A stretch of DNA of 64,000 nucleotides from contig CAKMRJ010004445.1 of assembly GCA_928212115.1 (NCBI GenBank), forward strand, positions 85,022,785 to 85,086,784, read 5' to 3'. This stretch comes from Lactuca virosa. Lineage: Eukaryota; Streptophyta; Magnoliopsida; Asterales; Asteraceae. Positions 1 to 11,014 of this stretch are shown here, one piece after another. The notes beneath the pieces were generated by a model. That model had not been told where the DNA came from and did not search any database. It saw only the letters and a list, made by a program, of their open reading frames with translations. Made by a program: the position numbers and the translations under genes. Each line of letters starts with the position of its first letter. Position 1 is the first letter of the stretch.

Positions 1-270
1 TACTTTCATTGATTAAAGGCTGTATAGCAATATATACTTAAATAAAAAACATTGTCCAAAAAATACATGTTCAATGTTGTTATTGGTTAAAAACTAAAAT
101 ATGTTGTTATCACCGAAGTTTGTTTAATCACAACTATGAACGATTATCTTTTTTTAGTTGTAAAATGGTTATTTTCCATTAAAGTAGTAGTAAGAGAGTT
201 AATGAAAATATTAATAAAAAGGGGAATTATTAAAAATGTTGAATACAGTATAATGATGTGTTTGCTTTTT

Positions 271-384
271 ATAATTTCTTAGGACCAATAGGTCACCTAT
301 TTAGCCTACAAACATGTGTTGATGTCCAAGTTTCAATTACTAAACCAAAGAAGACTTTATCTACTTTTAAAATCTCCTTCAATC
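271..384 (+). repeat. Direct repeat A, left copy (mate at 2518-2631)
   Basis: This 114-bp segment recurs at 2518-2631 with only about two differences seen by eye. The right copy runs directly into the Rep reading frame, so the left copy looks like a displaced piece of the Rep 5' region. A shorter repeat pair (565-602 and 2462-2499) lies in the same order, suggesting one larger duplicated block since broken up. Confidence 0.85.
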
Positions 385-821
385 TTGGTACCCTAAAACA
401 TTATTGTTTATTACCAACCCCATGTGACTTTTAGGCACAACATACATTTTTCAATCATTCGTTATCATGTAACATATATTTTTCTCTATTATAATACTAT
501 TGTATATGATGATGATATATGTACAGAAACTTAGTTTATTAAATAAAATCTTATCCATGATTTTAGGATAAAAGAAGTCAAACTTCTTAATGTTTTTAGG
601 CTTTTAGTCTACAACTAAACATTTTAATCATTTGTTATTTATTTTTACCTAATATGACTAAATTTATAACATTGTTTAAAAATCTTAATGTCATTACCTG
701 GACAATAAAATATATTTTTATGCCATCACCTGGACAATAAAATACATTTTTATTTTATTTATTATATATAAATTTTAATTAAATAATAAAAACGACATGT
801 TGGCAAAAATGATGCAATTAC

Positions 822-966
822 CTTCATTAAAGTCCCAGGTTGATCTAATAAATAAGTAGAATCTCGCAACGTGGCATTCACATAGTCCCCCAATCGAATT
901 TTCCCGATAGTACCCTTCAAAAAACAAAACGATTGCTTAATTTCTGGACTTGATTTTGACTTCTTC
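822..966 (-). pseudogene. Isolated exon-like coding fragment, possibly captured by the Helitron
   Basis: On the minus strand, 145 bp open in one frame (48 codons, phase 1) lies between a good splice acceptor (TTTTGCAG, ending at 967) and a donor (AAG|GTAATT, GT at 821-820). The translation is balanced in composition, unlike the AT-rich surroundings, and includes KGTIGKIRLGDYVNATLRDS and LLDQPGTLMK. I do not recognise the family. It is antisense to the Rep and helicase genes and lies upstream of them. Helitrons are known to capture host exons with their splice sites, so a captured fragment is the likeliest reading; a host exon outside the element is also possible because the Helitron 5' end is not located. 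I saw no neighbouring exon. Confidence 0.5.
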
Positions 967-1532
967 CTGCAAAATTCAAATTAATGGAAAGTAAATAATC
1001 ATTATTTTATTTCTAACGATAAATGTATCTTTCAAATTCTTTCAAATATATCATGATTCTCAACTCCTAAAAAAACACAATTTAGCTGATCAATTTATCT
1101 TAAATACATTCTCACGGTTATTTTCATTCACAGCGAATCCAAAATTCAGAGAAAAAGAAAACGTTGCAAGAAATCTTCAAGTCGCCTTCTGTTATTGCTT
1201 TACGGTATGCTATTAATTTTTTTTTTATGGTTATTCACTGTGTGCATCTTGAAGTCGTCTGATATCTGTTTCTATCTCAATGTATTTGTCACTGTTATCA
1301 AATCTTCAAGTCGCCTTCTATTATTCTTTTATGTAGGCTATTAAAATTTTTTCTTATAATTATTGAATGTGTTCATCTTCATGTCGCATTCTATCTGTCA
1401 CTATCTAAATGTATTACTCACTGTTAGTGTATGTATATATTTTAAATATCGATGTAATAAATTGTTTAGTTGTCACTCTTTATGTCAATGGTTTAAACAT
1501 TGTATATGTATCTGTAACCTTGTGTGTATATG

Positions 1533-2462
1533 TATGTCTGTTTCTTTTTTCCCTGATTTCTAATTAGCCATGGCATGTCATTAATAATGAAATCAAAATC
1601 AAATTTCTGTTATGCTTTGTTATTTTAATATACTGATTTATTCATCAGATTAATATATTTTGTTGTCATTCAATGTGTATGCAATAAATCTTGTATAATA
1701 TGCAAAAAAAATAGCTGATTTGTATCTTTGTTGTATGACTATATCGTTTCATTTTTTATATGCATGTAACAGTTAATACTCTTTCGATTATTCCAATGTG
1801 TATGCATGTGTGTGACTGCTTAACTGTTTAATTTCTTGACTGCTTAACTGCTTAACTGCTAAATTTCTTAACTGTATATGTAGTTAATCAAAAATTACAA
1901 AAATTACCGTTTTGCCCATGGTCATACATATATAGCCACAGACACACACATAGACAAATTAATATATTATGTTGTCATTCCTTTGGTTATTAATTTATAA
2001 CTTGAAATGTATTCAATAACATCCAAACACTGAATGTATGTTAATAAGTCTGGAAATGGTGTACTCATCTTTTACAGTGTGTATATGTATATCTGTTTAT
2101 TTCTTCCCTGATTTCTAATCAGCCATGGCATGTCATGGCTAATGAAATCAAAATCAAAATTCTGTTATGCTTTGTTATTTTAATATACTGATTTATTCAT
2201 TAAATTATTATATTTTGTTGTCATTCAATGTGTATGCAATAAATTTTGTATAAATGCAAAAAATAGCTTATTTGTATCTTTATTTTATGATTATATCATT
2301 TCATTTTTTATTTTCATGTAACAGTCATTTCTTAACTGTATATGTAGCTAACTGTTTAATTTCTTGACTGCTTAACTGCTTAACTGCTTAATTTCTTAAC
2401 TGTATATGTAGCTAATCAAAAATTACAAAAATTACCGTTTTGCCCATGGTCATACATATATA
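1533..2462 (+). repeat. Imperfect direct duplication inside the Helitron (1533-1935 and 2090-2462)
   Basis: Two roughly 400-bp blocks share long stretches in the same order, including a block around the word GCCATGGCATGTCAT, a block around TTGTCATTCAATGTGTATGC, a run of repeated CTTAACTG words, and a closing block ending CCCATGGTCATACATATATA. Small indels separate the copies. The stretch between repeat A and Rep (about 385-2517) otherwise holds AT-rich DNA without recognisable coding sequence on the plus strand. Confidence 0.75.
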
Positions 2463-2525
2463 GGATAAAACAAGTCAAACTTCTTAATGTTTTTAGGCTA
2501 AAATTACCGTTTTATCGATAATTTC

Positions 2526-3577
2526 TTAGGACCAATAGGTCACCTATTTAGCCTACAAACATGTGTTGATGTCCAAGTTTCAATTAGTAAACCAAAGAAG
2601 ACTTTACCTACTTTTAAAATCTCCTTCAATCAATGGATTAGTGGGGAAAAAGATCATTCAACGACAATTGATAATGATATTATTGAAGATATTAAGGTGA
2701 TGTTGGATTCAAATAATGTGTTGGTTAGATCTTATAGGATGGTAAGAGATACCTTTCAGAAAAATCCTCAAGTTGATATGAAACTACGACTTATCGGGAG
2801 AAGGGAACGAGATGGAAGAACATATAACCTACCGACTGCTTCTGAGGTTGCCGCTTTAATTGTCGGTGACATTTGTGATTCAATTGAAAAGAGAGATATT
2901 GTTGTTGAAACAAAAACTTGATTTCTACAACGTATCAGTGAATTGCATCCTTCATACCTTCCTCTTCAATATACATTGTTGTTTCCTTATGGAGATGATG
3001 GTTACAGTGTTGACATTCTTCATAGAGGTGTGTCATTTACGACCAACAGCAAGCGGGCGAAATGTACAATGAGAGAATATTTCGCTTTTAGAATTCAAGA
3101 TAGAGATCATTCGTTCTCGCTCATTCTTAATTCAAAAAGATTGTTTCAACAGTTTCTGGTAGATGCCTATACTATGATTGAAACTGAGAGATTGCATTAC
3201 ATACGTAGGCAACAACATGTTCTTAGATGCGAGTCTTATGAGAATTTACGTAACCAAAAAGCTCAAGGATCCACTAATATCTCAAATGTCGGCCAACGTG
3301 TCATATTACCTTCATCCTTTAATGGTGGTGCACGCTATATGCTGCAAAACTATTTGGATGCCATGTCACTATGTAAATGGTTTGGATATCCAGATTTTTT
3401 TCATAACATTTACGTGTAATCCCAAATGGCCAGAGATTAAAAGGTTTCTTAAGGATACTTCACTTCAACCAGAAGACAGGCCTGATATATTATGTAGGTT
3501 GTTCAAAATCAAGCTCGATGCATTTATTAAAGACTTAAGGGAGAATCAAATTTTCGGCAAAGTTCAAGCATGTAATT
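2526..3577 (+). pseudogene. Helitron Rep protein, N-terminal part (exon 1 relic)
   Basis: Homologous to the N-terminal domain of plant Helitron Rep/helicase proteins, which nick and join DNA during rolling-circle transposition. The typical stretch with VMLDSNNVLVRSYRMVRD is at about 2694-2747, followed by a region with LPLQYTLLFPYGDDGY near 2958-3005. The frame is broken by a TGA at 2919-2921 with the same frame continuing on both sides, and by a frameshift at about 3393-3400 in a T run. It then reads through FTCNPKWPEI in another frame to about 3577, where an intron-like gap begins (GTAATT after the conserved FGKVQA). The frame is open upstream of the first ATG at 2697, so the true start is not fixed. 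Confidence 0.8.
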
Positions 3578-3686
3578 AAAATTATATTTTTTCATTATTG
3601 ATAAAACATTACTCTTATTATAGTATATTTTTTATATGTTTTTATTGTCTAATCATATTTTGTTTTTTTTGCCAAATATTATGCAA

Positions 3687-4902
3687 ATGTTTATACCATT
3701 GAATTTCAAAAAAGAGGTTTGCCGCATAGTCATATATGTTTATTTATGCATTCTGACAACAAGTTACCCACTGTTGAATTAATCGATCCAATAATTTCTG
3801 CCGAGATACCAGACAAAATTGAAGAGCCTGAATTGTATTCACTTGTCAATGAGTTCATGATTCATGGTCCATGTGGAGCTGAAAATATGAATTGTCCATG
3901 CATGGTGGATAGAAAGTGCTCTAAAAATTTTCCAAAACAATTTTGTCATCATTCGTCTGTTGATGAAAATGGTTTTCCGTTATATAGGAGAAGAAACGAT
4001 GGTCATTTTGTAGAAAAATCAGGTGTCAAGTTGGATAATAGAAATGTTATTCCATACAACAAATATCTATTAAAAAGATATCAGGCACATATTAATGTTG
4101 AATGGTGCAACCAGGGATCTTCTATAAAGTATCTGTTTAAATACATAAACAAGGGTCCTGATAAAGCTACAGTTGCTATTGTACCAACAAACAATGAATG
4201 TGAAAATAATGATGCGGTCGATGAAATAGCTGAATATTATGATTGTAGATATTTATCTGCATGTGAAGCATCATGGAGAATTTTTAAATATGATGTTCAT
4301 TGCAGGTATCCTTCTGTGGTTAGACTACCTTTTCATCTTCCTAATCAACAACATATTGTATATGGCGAAGACGATGATATCGACGATGTTCTGGGCAAAC
4401 CTTCTGTTGCTGCTTCAAAGTTCACAGCTTGGATGGAATGTAATGCAATTAATAGTGAAGCACGAGAACTTACATATGTTGAATTTCCTACAAAGTTTGT
4501 TTGGGTATTAAATGGTAGGTTTTGGAAGAGAAGGAAAATAGGAAAAGCCATTGGTAGAATTCATTCGGTTTCACCTAATCTTGGCGAAGCTTATTTTTTA
4601 AGGATTCTTTTAAATAAAGTTAAAGGTCCGACATCATTTGATGAAATTTGCACGGTAAATGGTGAAACATATTCTTCTTTTAGAGATACTTGTTATGCAC
4701 TCGGGCTATTAGATGATGACAAGGAATACATCGATGCAATTAAGGAAGCAAGTCACTCTAGATCTGGTTTTTATCGGCTTCTTATTTGCCACATTGTTGA
4801 TGTGTAATAGTATGTCTAAACCAGAGGTTGTTTGGGAAAATACATGGGAATATTTGGCGGATGGAATTCTATATAACCAACGACAAAGGTTGAAGTCTCC
4901 AG
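3687..4902 (+). pseudogene. Helitron Rep protein, catalytic HUH/Y2 core (exon 2 relic)
   Basis: Carries the two signatures of Helitron Rep. The metal-binding HUH motif is in GLPHSHICLF at about 3717-3746. The paired catalytic tyrosines are in YLFKYINKG at about 4129-4155. The frame is open from 3689 to a stop at 4807, but true homology shifts frame near 4760 and continues as SMSKPEVVWENTWEYLADGI in a second frame to 4902. It ends at a clean splice donor (CCAG|GTATTT, GT at 4903). The exon start lacks a proper acceptor: the place where AG is expected reads GCAA (3683-3686), so the acceptor may be mutated. Downstream intron: 4903-5035. Confidence 0.85.
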
Positions 4903-5035
4903 GTATTTAATTTATTTTCTTCATTTATATTTAAAATATTTTATTTTTCTTATCAACACCCGTTAAATAATTATTATAAATATTATTAAATATTGTATTT
5001 TATATTTTATAATTAATTTAAAATTTATGGTGCAG

Positions 5036-6699
5036 ACTTATCACTCGGTGAAGATGAAGTTAAGAACTTAACTTTGTTTGAAATAGAACAAATTTTACTT
5101 CGAAACAACTCCACTCTCAAAAATTTCACAAAGATGCCTTACCCAGATGTTGAATCAGTTTCTTCTTCGAACAATCGACTTATCATTGAGGAGCTAGATT
5201 ACGACATTCCCGTTATGAAGAATGAGTTTGATCATATGTTTCTTGCATTAACAAATGAGCAACGTAATATTTTCCTTAACATCATGAGTGATGTTAAAGA
5301 AAATAAAGGAGGTGTTTTCTTCGTTTATGGTTATGGTGGAATGGGTAAAACTTTTCTATGGAAGACAATATCTGCAGCAATTAGATCAGACGGTAATATT
5401 GTTTTAAATGTTGCTTCAAGCGGTATTGCTCCGTTATTGTTGCCCGGTGGTAGAACAGCACACTCTCGATTTATACTTCCATTTGAACTTACAGAGGATT
5501 CTTTTTGTAAAATAAATCCAGATGGTGACTTGGCTAACTTATTAAGAAAAACCTCTTTGATAATTTGGGATGAATCACCTATGATCCATAAGCATGCATT
5601 TGAAGCTTTAGATCGAACTTTGAAAGATGTATTAAGGTGTGGAAATTCTAGCGTCTCAAATATTCCTTTTGGAGGGAAAGTTATTGTTTTTGGAGGAGAT
5701 TTCAGACAGATTCTACCTGTTGTTCCGGGTGGCAGCAGACAGAATATTGTTAATGCTTCTTTGAGTTCTTCATATTTATGGCAACACTGCAAAGTGTATA
5801 GATTAACAAAAAACATGAGTCTAACTGTTGGAAGGGATCAACCTGATATAGAAAAAATAAGAGATTTTGCAAATTGGTTATTGGATATAGGAGAAGGCAA
5901 ACTCGGTGGTCCGAACGACGGCGAAACAATTATCGATATTCTGAATGATATTCTCATTAATGATCCAGATGATCCTATAGGTTCATTAATTGAGTTTGTA
6001 TATCCTTCAATTTTGGAGAAGTATAGCAGTACAAATTATTTCCAAGAAAGAGCTATACTTGCTCCAAAGAATGAAGTTGTTCAGGAAATAAACGATCATT
6101 TGCTTAAGAAGTTTCCAGGAGATGAGGTTGAATATTTAAGTTCAGATAGCCTATGTCAGTCCGAATTTGTCCATGATCAGTTTGATGCAAATTTATACTC
6201 GCCTGATGTATTAAATGGTCTTAAAGTATCCGGTCTACCAAATCATAAGTTAGTTTTAAAAATTGGTGTTCCAGTAATGTTACTGAGAAATATTGATCAG
6301 AAAAACGGCTTATGTAATGGCACTAGACTACAGGTGATATCATTGGGCAAACGTGTTATCGAGGCACGTATAATGTCTGGAACTAATATTGGAAACCGGA
6401 CTTTTATTCCAAGAATGTCTTTAACTCCATTAGAAAAAAAATTCCTTTCAAATTCACAAGAAGACGGTTTCCTTTGGCTGTATGTTTTGCAATGACTATT
6501 AATAAGAGTCAAGGACAGTCGTTATCGAAGGTTGGTTTGTTTCTCAAAGATCCGGTTTTTTTCACATGGGCAATTGTATGTTGCATTATCTAGAGTACAA
6601 AGCAGAGAGGGATTGAAATTATTAATTTTAGATAAAGATGGTAGACTCACAAATAAAACTTACAATGTTGTTTATAAGGAAGTTTTTCGCAATTTATAA
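5036..6699 (+). pseudogene. Helitron Pif1-like superfamily 1 helicase domain (last exon relic)
   Basis: The exon follows an acceptor TGCAG (5031-5035) and joins in frame to the Rep exon. Counting from the ATG at 5074, Walker A (GYGGMGKT) is at residues 86-93, Walker B (IIWDESPM) at 163-170 and a GGDFRQILPV motif at 207-216. This is the helicase that unwinds the transposing strand. The frame is uninterrupted for 473 codons to 6495, but the conserved C-terminal motif (FAMTINKSQGQSLSKVGL) is in another frame after a shift near 6470. A second shift near 6560 leads to HGQLYVALSRV and the stop at 6697-6699. It is therefore a nearly complete but frameshifted helicase. Confidence 0.9.
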
Positions 6700-7323
6700 C
6701 CAACTTCTTTGTAGCATCTTTTACTCATTTTTAGCAAAGCACATTTCATCCATCATAATAATTTATTTATTTATAATTATGTATTGTATTTTTTTTATGT
6801 TAATTTCATTACATACATATATTGTTTGTTTTGTATCAAATCAATTCCGATGTTGTTTTGGGTTTTTTGGTAGTTATTTAAAATTATGTTGCATTATATA
6901 AAGTAATATCTTTTATAAAATATGTGGATTTACATTTGTGATTAAATTCTCATAGTTTACAAATTTACTAAAAATAGAGAACATATCCTAACAAAAATAG
7001 TAACATTGAACGCCTTTCAATGTTATAGTTAGTAAGCCTAAAAAATAAACACATGACACAGTAAAACAATGTAAAGTTTTTAGAAAAACAGATGAAAACA
7101 ACAACAATTTCTATTAATATAACGTGCAATCACCATGAACGATTAACAAGCAGTAAAAAGTAAGGTTTTATAAATCTTCATTTGTAGTTAAATAGTTACA
7201 ATTTATTGTGTAATTAAATACTTACAAATAAAAAAATTATTTCAAAATACTATATAACTTTTCTAACTTAATGATATATTAATTATTACATAATTAAATT
7301 TTAAATTCTATTTAACTTTAACA
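6700..7323 (+). other. Helitron 3' non-coding region
   Basis: AT-rich DNA between the helicase stop and the terminal hairpin. A short open frame at 6638-6901 is low-complexity and overlaps the helicase tail; I do not regard it as a gene. Confidence 0.6.
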
Positions 7324-7350
7324 CCCGTGGGTCCCACGGGTTTTCACCTA

Positions 7351-7351
<1 letters not shown>
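7324..7351 (+). other. Helitron 3' terminus: hairpin plus CTAG
   Basis: CCCGTGGG-T-CCCACGGG is a perfect 8-bp stem with a 1-nt loop. Ten bases later comes CTAG (7348-7351), matching the CTRR end of Helitrons, and the next base is T. The hairpin acts as the transposition terminator in this family. Confidence 0.9.

Positions 7352-7352
<1 letters not shown>

Positions 7353-7399
<47 letters not shown>
7353..7399. repeat. (TA)n microsatellite
   Basis: A pure TA tract starting directly after the Helitron end; it may have grown at the insertion site. Confidence 0.95.
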
Positions 7400-7403
<4 letters not shown>

Positions 7404-7420
7404 TTTTACTTATTTTTTAT

Positions 7421-8092
7421 AAGAAAAACTGTAACAAAAGCCTTACATATTAGCCAAATAATCGATTTAGTCCTTATATTTTTTTTATTCAATTAAGTCC
7501 CAAAAACCGGTAATCGTATTCAATTTAACCCTTTTCCCTGGTCAACAGATCTTCCAACTTTCAAAAATTATATTTTTGGCCCGGATTTCAATATTTATTA
7601 CAAATTTGGTCTAAAATTTACACTTTTGGCCTGGATTTTAATTTTTTTTACAAATTTGGTCCAAAATATACCCTTTTGGCCTAAATTTTAGAATTTTGTT
7701 ATGAATTCATCTTAACTTTAGTTTTTTTACAACTTTTTTCTTCAAAAAAAAAAAATTTCTTTATAAAATCATATTTATACAAAAAAAACATATTTTCACA
7801 TAAAAAATCTTACTTTTACTATATAAAAATTTTTTAATTTTTTTTGTATACGAAATACCAATTTATAAAATTTGGTGTTTATTAAGAACATAAATATATA
7901 CAAATATGCTTTTATAAAAAAATATATACATGCATGTATTTTACAAAAAAATATATATACAAACAACTATTTTATTATAAATACATTTGTATGCAAACAC
8001 ATATTTTTTATACAAACACTTATTTCATAGTAACATATACATTTCTTTTATAAAAATATATTTATATGATTCAAATGAGTGTTTTCTTTTGT

Positions 8093-8138
<46 letters not shown>

Positions 8139-8760
8139 TATATATATATATATATATATATTATAAACACCTATCTTTATAATAAATGCATTTGTATTCA
8201 AACACATTTATATATAAAATAGGTGTTTGTAAAATACATGTCTATATACTTTTTTTTTATAAAAATGGATTGGTATATATTTATGTACTTAATAAATGCC
8301 TAATTTTATTAATAGGTATTTCGCATACAAAAAAAATTAAAAAAAGGTTTTATATAGTAAATATAAGATTTTTTATGTGAAAATATGTTTTTTTTGTATA
8401 AATATGATTTTATAAAGAAAAAACATTCGATTTTTTTTGAAGAAAAAAGTTGTAAAAAAAACTAAAGTTTGGATGAATTCATAACAAAATTCTAAAATTT
8501 GGGCCAAAAGGGTATTTTTTGACCAAATTTGTAAAAAAATTTAAAATCTGGGCCAAAAGTGTAAATTTTGGACCAAATTTGTAATAAATTTTGAAATCTG
8601 GGCCGAAAATGTAATTTTTGAAAGATGGATAACCTGTTAACCGAGTAAAAGGGTTAATTTGAATACGATTAGCGGTTTTTGGGACTTAATTGAATAAAAA
8701 AAGTATAGAGACTAAATCGATTATAAGACCAATATGTAAGGACTTTATTGCAGTTTTCCC
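7421..8760. mobile_element. Long foldback (inverted-repeat) element, about 1.34 kb
   Basis: The two halves are inverted copies. The left arm runs from about 7421 to roughly 8010 and the right arm from roughly 8165 to 8760. The outer ends read AAGAAAAACTGTAAC on the left and GGGAAAACTGCAAT on the complement of the right. Possible target duplications are TTTTTTAT (7413-7420) and TTTTTTGT (8761-8768), 7 of 8 identical, in low-complexity sequence. No transposase is present, so it is non-autonomous; the superfamily is uncertain (hAT- or MULE-like by duplication length). The arms contain alternating tracts ending in words such as CAAATTTGGTC. The transcript would form a very long hairpin. Confidence 0.75.
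8095..8160. repeat. (CA)n then (TA)n microsatellite in the foldback loop
   Basis: CA repeat at 8095-8124 followed by a TA repeat with one break; it lies in the unpaired centre of the foldback element. Confidence 0.95.
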
Positions 8761-8768
8761 TTTTTTGT

Positions 8769-9568
8769 ATGTAATAATATTTAGTAAAAACTAAAAACTA
8801 AAATACCATGGTTTATTTTTACCTTAATTTAAAATAAATTTTGTTGTAATATGAGACCATCTCATGATAGCTTCAGAAAATCATAAATGCAAGTAATAAT
8901 ATAAAGAAAATAAAATTTAAATAATAATACTTATTAATGTTAAACACTCTATACTATATCACTATTTGTCATGCTTATATATTATATGGGTTCATTAAAA
9001 AAGTTAACTATGAAAAGGAACCTTTTTAGTAGACAAAAAATATATATCGCATATGTTTCGATTTAGACCGTTATTTAGTTAGACTTCTAAACAACGGATT
9101 GGTTAAACTAAAAAAATTACGGTTTAAAAAGACATTTCAAAAAATGACACATCAGATGACTACAATATGGAACTAGTGTAAATCATAATTGTAAAGAAAA
9201 AATAGATGGGAATTATTCGTTCTTTCGTTTCTTATTGTCTTCTATATTTTATGAAATAAATGCTTCAAGTCAATAATGAGTGAGCTTAACTGTTGGAGAA
9301 TCTAGGGTTTACGTTTTAGATCTGGATATCACCTGGATCGTATGAACACTTTTCGAACTGATACTTCTACCCTATGTCTGGGTTACAAGAAATTCAGCCT
9401 AGGATAATCCAAGAGGACACTTACGATTCTAGACACAGAAATCGTAAGCCAAATTGCTAGAAGAATTTTGTGAGTGTTTTAAGAAAAACCAGAGCTAATT
9501 TTCATATATATCTTCTCAAAAGGAAGAGTCGTTTATATAATAAACAAGATTAGGGTTTCATTAGGGTT
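8769..9568. other. Unassigned AT-rich DNA
   Basis: No convincing coding sequence or terminal repeat seen. From about 9291 (TGTTGGAGAATC) the base composition becomes more balanced and resembles LTR sequence, but I found no matching end or target duplication, so it is left unassigned. The right part is the target of the solo LTR insertion. Confidence 0.5.
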
Positions 9569-9573
9569 GGTTC

Positions 9574-10387
9574 TGATGGGTTTTATACAAACAATCCTAT
9601 GTGCGCATGCAACCCTAATATGGATCTATGTTTTCACTATTAGTCATACAACATTATGAACACAAAACTAGAAACCCTAGGAGGCACATGTAATTTTTGA
9701 AATTAACATATAATTAGGATTAGGATACATACATTTATTGTTATATTGTAATAACAATCAAATCCTTGAAGATCTTGAACTTTGGTAGCAAGCGCCACAA
9801 GTGTCGCGCCTCTAATGGCTCACAAACAAACCTAGCAACCAAGGATTACTATGGAGAGAGAAGGGAAGTGGAAAATTCGGCCCTAGCCTCTCTTGGAGTG
9901 CCCTTTCACGAAGTCCAACCCTATAGGGGTTGATATAGGTGATAACGAAGGTTTAGGATAAGGCAGGTGTATCTTAGATAACCCTAATCCATTAACTTCC
10001 TCCCTAAGGCTTCCAAGGAAACCCTAGGACACTCTAGATTTCATTCCATCCCTCTAAGGGAGGTTCTAGAATGCTCAATGCTCAACTTTTGAACATTGTC
10101 ATCTTTAGTCCCTGCAGTTTCAATTAATTCCTTTAATCCTAAAATTAATTCTAAATTAATTTCTGATTAAATATTAATAAACAATATGATTTCTAATTAA
10201 TATATTATATCCATAATACATTAATAAATTAATTTATTAACCAAGTAATAAATTAATAAATCATTCTTCTCTCTCCAACAATAATCCTATTCAATTACCA
10301 GGTTTGAAGGCAACCCAAAAGGACATTGCTACTATCAATTCAAGTACATACCAATTATAGTTATGGGCTTAGACACCTAATCCAACA
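9574..10387 (-). mobile_element. Copia solo LTR (minus strand) with perfect target duplication
   Basis: On the minus strand it begins TGTTGGATTAGGTGTCTAAG (from 10387) and ends CCCATCA (at 9574). It is 814 bp and related to the LTRs of element 3 and element 5. Perfect 5-bp duplications GGTTC flank it (9569-9573 and 10388-10392), and no internal region is present, so it arose by LTR-LTR recombination. The internal block revcomp to GAGCCATTAGAGG...ACACTTGTGG of element 3 is recognisable around 9790-9830. Confidence 0.92.
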
Positions 10388-10392
10388 GGTTC

Positions 10393-10830
10393 GTCATGAG
10401 TTGCTTTGGAAGCAAGCTAGGAAATCCGAAATTTAATGAGGATTTAGGGTTTCCAAAACTAACGCATTTCGTCAGTTTTACCATAATCACCTTCAAGAAT
10501 TCATTTTTCCCACTATGTCCCCATATCCTTTTAATTCTTATTCCAAGAATTACAATCTGGACCCCAGGGGCTCTGCCCCTTGGACCCCACTAGGGGCACT
10601 ACCCCTATACCCCGCCAAATGGGCGCCGCCCCTTTGGAAACCCTGGACCCCTGACTTGTCGTCGAACTGACTTCTAATTCGATCTTATACATGTGTGCAC
10701 TCCGCACAAACTCGTACATATATTAGAGTACAGATTATGAAGTCCTTAGCTCACATGTTAGTTCCAGTTACATAAAATGACATGGTGACACTAAAATCAC
10801 CAACAACCTGCAAGTCAGTAGAGTTGTATA

Positions 10831-10832
<2 letters not shown>
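10393..10832. other. Unassigned DNA with a GC-rich hairpin cluster
   Basis: Continues the sequence interrupted by the solo LTR. At about 10560-10640 it contains three adjacent short inverted repeats in GC-rich context: AGGGGCTCTGCCCCTT, AGGGGCACTACCCCT and GGGCGCCGCCC. Small open frames on both strands here look accidental. Confidence 0.5.

Positions 10833-10888
<56 letters not shown>
10833..10888. repeat. (TA)n microsatellite
   Basis: Uninterrupted TA tract of about 56 bp. Confidence 0.95.
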
Positions 10889-10891
<3 letters not shown>

Positions 10892-11014
10892 CCACGAACT
10901 TGTACTTGCAATAATGATTTTGGCTAATTAATAAAATACACAAAAATTGTTAGTGAATATCACATAATACCCACATGTACATTAGCCTTATGTGATATTT
11001 CTTTAGTTGAATAT

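Larger units (their letters stand above)
271..7351 (+). mobile_element. Helitron, decayed autonomous type (5' end uncertain)
   Basis: A rolling-circle DNA transposon. The coding relics in order are Rep N-terminal domain, Rep HUH/Y2 core and Pif1-like helicase, all on the plus strand, with two intron-like gaps. The 3' end is diagnostic: a perfect 8-bp-stem hairpin at 7324-7340, then CTAG at 7348-7351, followed by T, as expected for insertion between A and T. I could not find the 5' TC terminus. The start given is the left copy of a 114-bp internal repeat and is only a lower estimate of extent. All coding parts carry stops or frameshifts, so this copy is dead. 5' boundary confidence is low; family confidence is high. 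Confidence 0.8.

Noticed and set aside
8025..8380. Short ORFs inside the foldback element
   Set aside because: Low-complexity translations of CA and TA repeats and A/T-rich arms.
9291..10830. A possible larger LTR starting TGTTGGAGAATC that the solo LTR would interrupt
   Set aside because: I found no matching CA end or target duplication.
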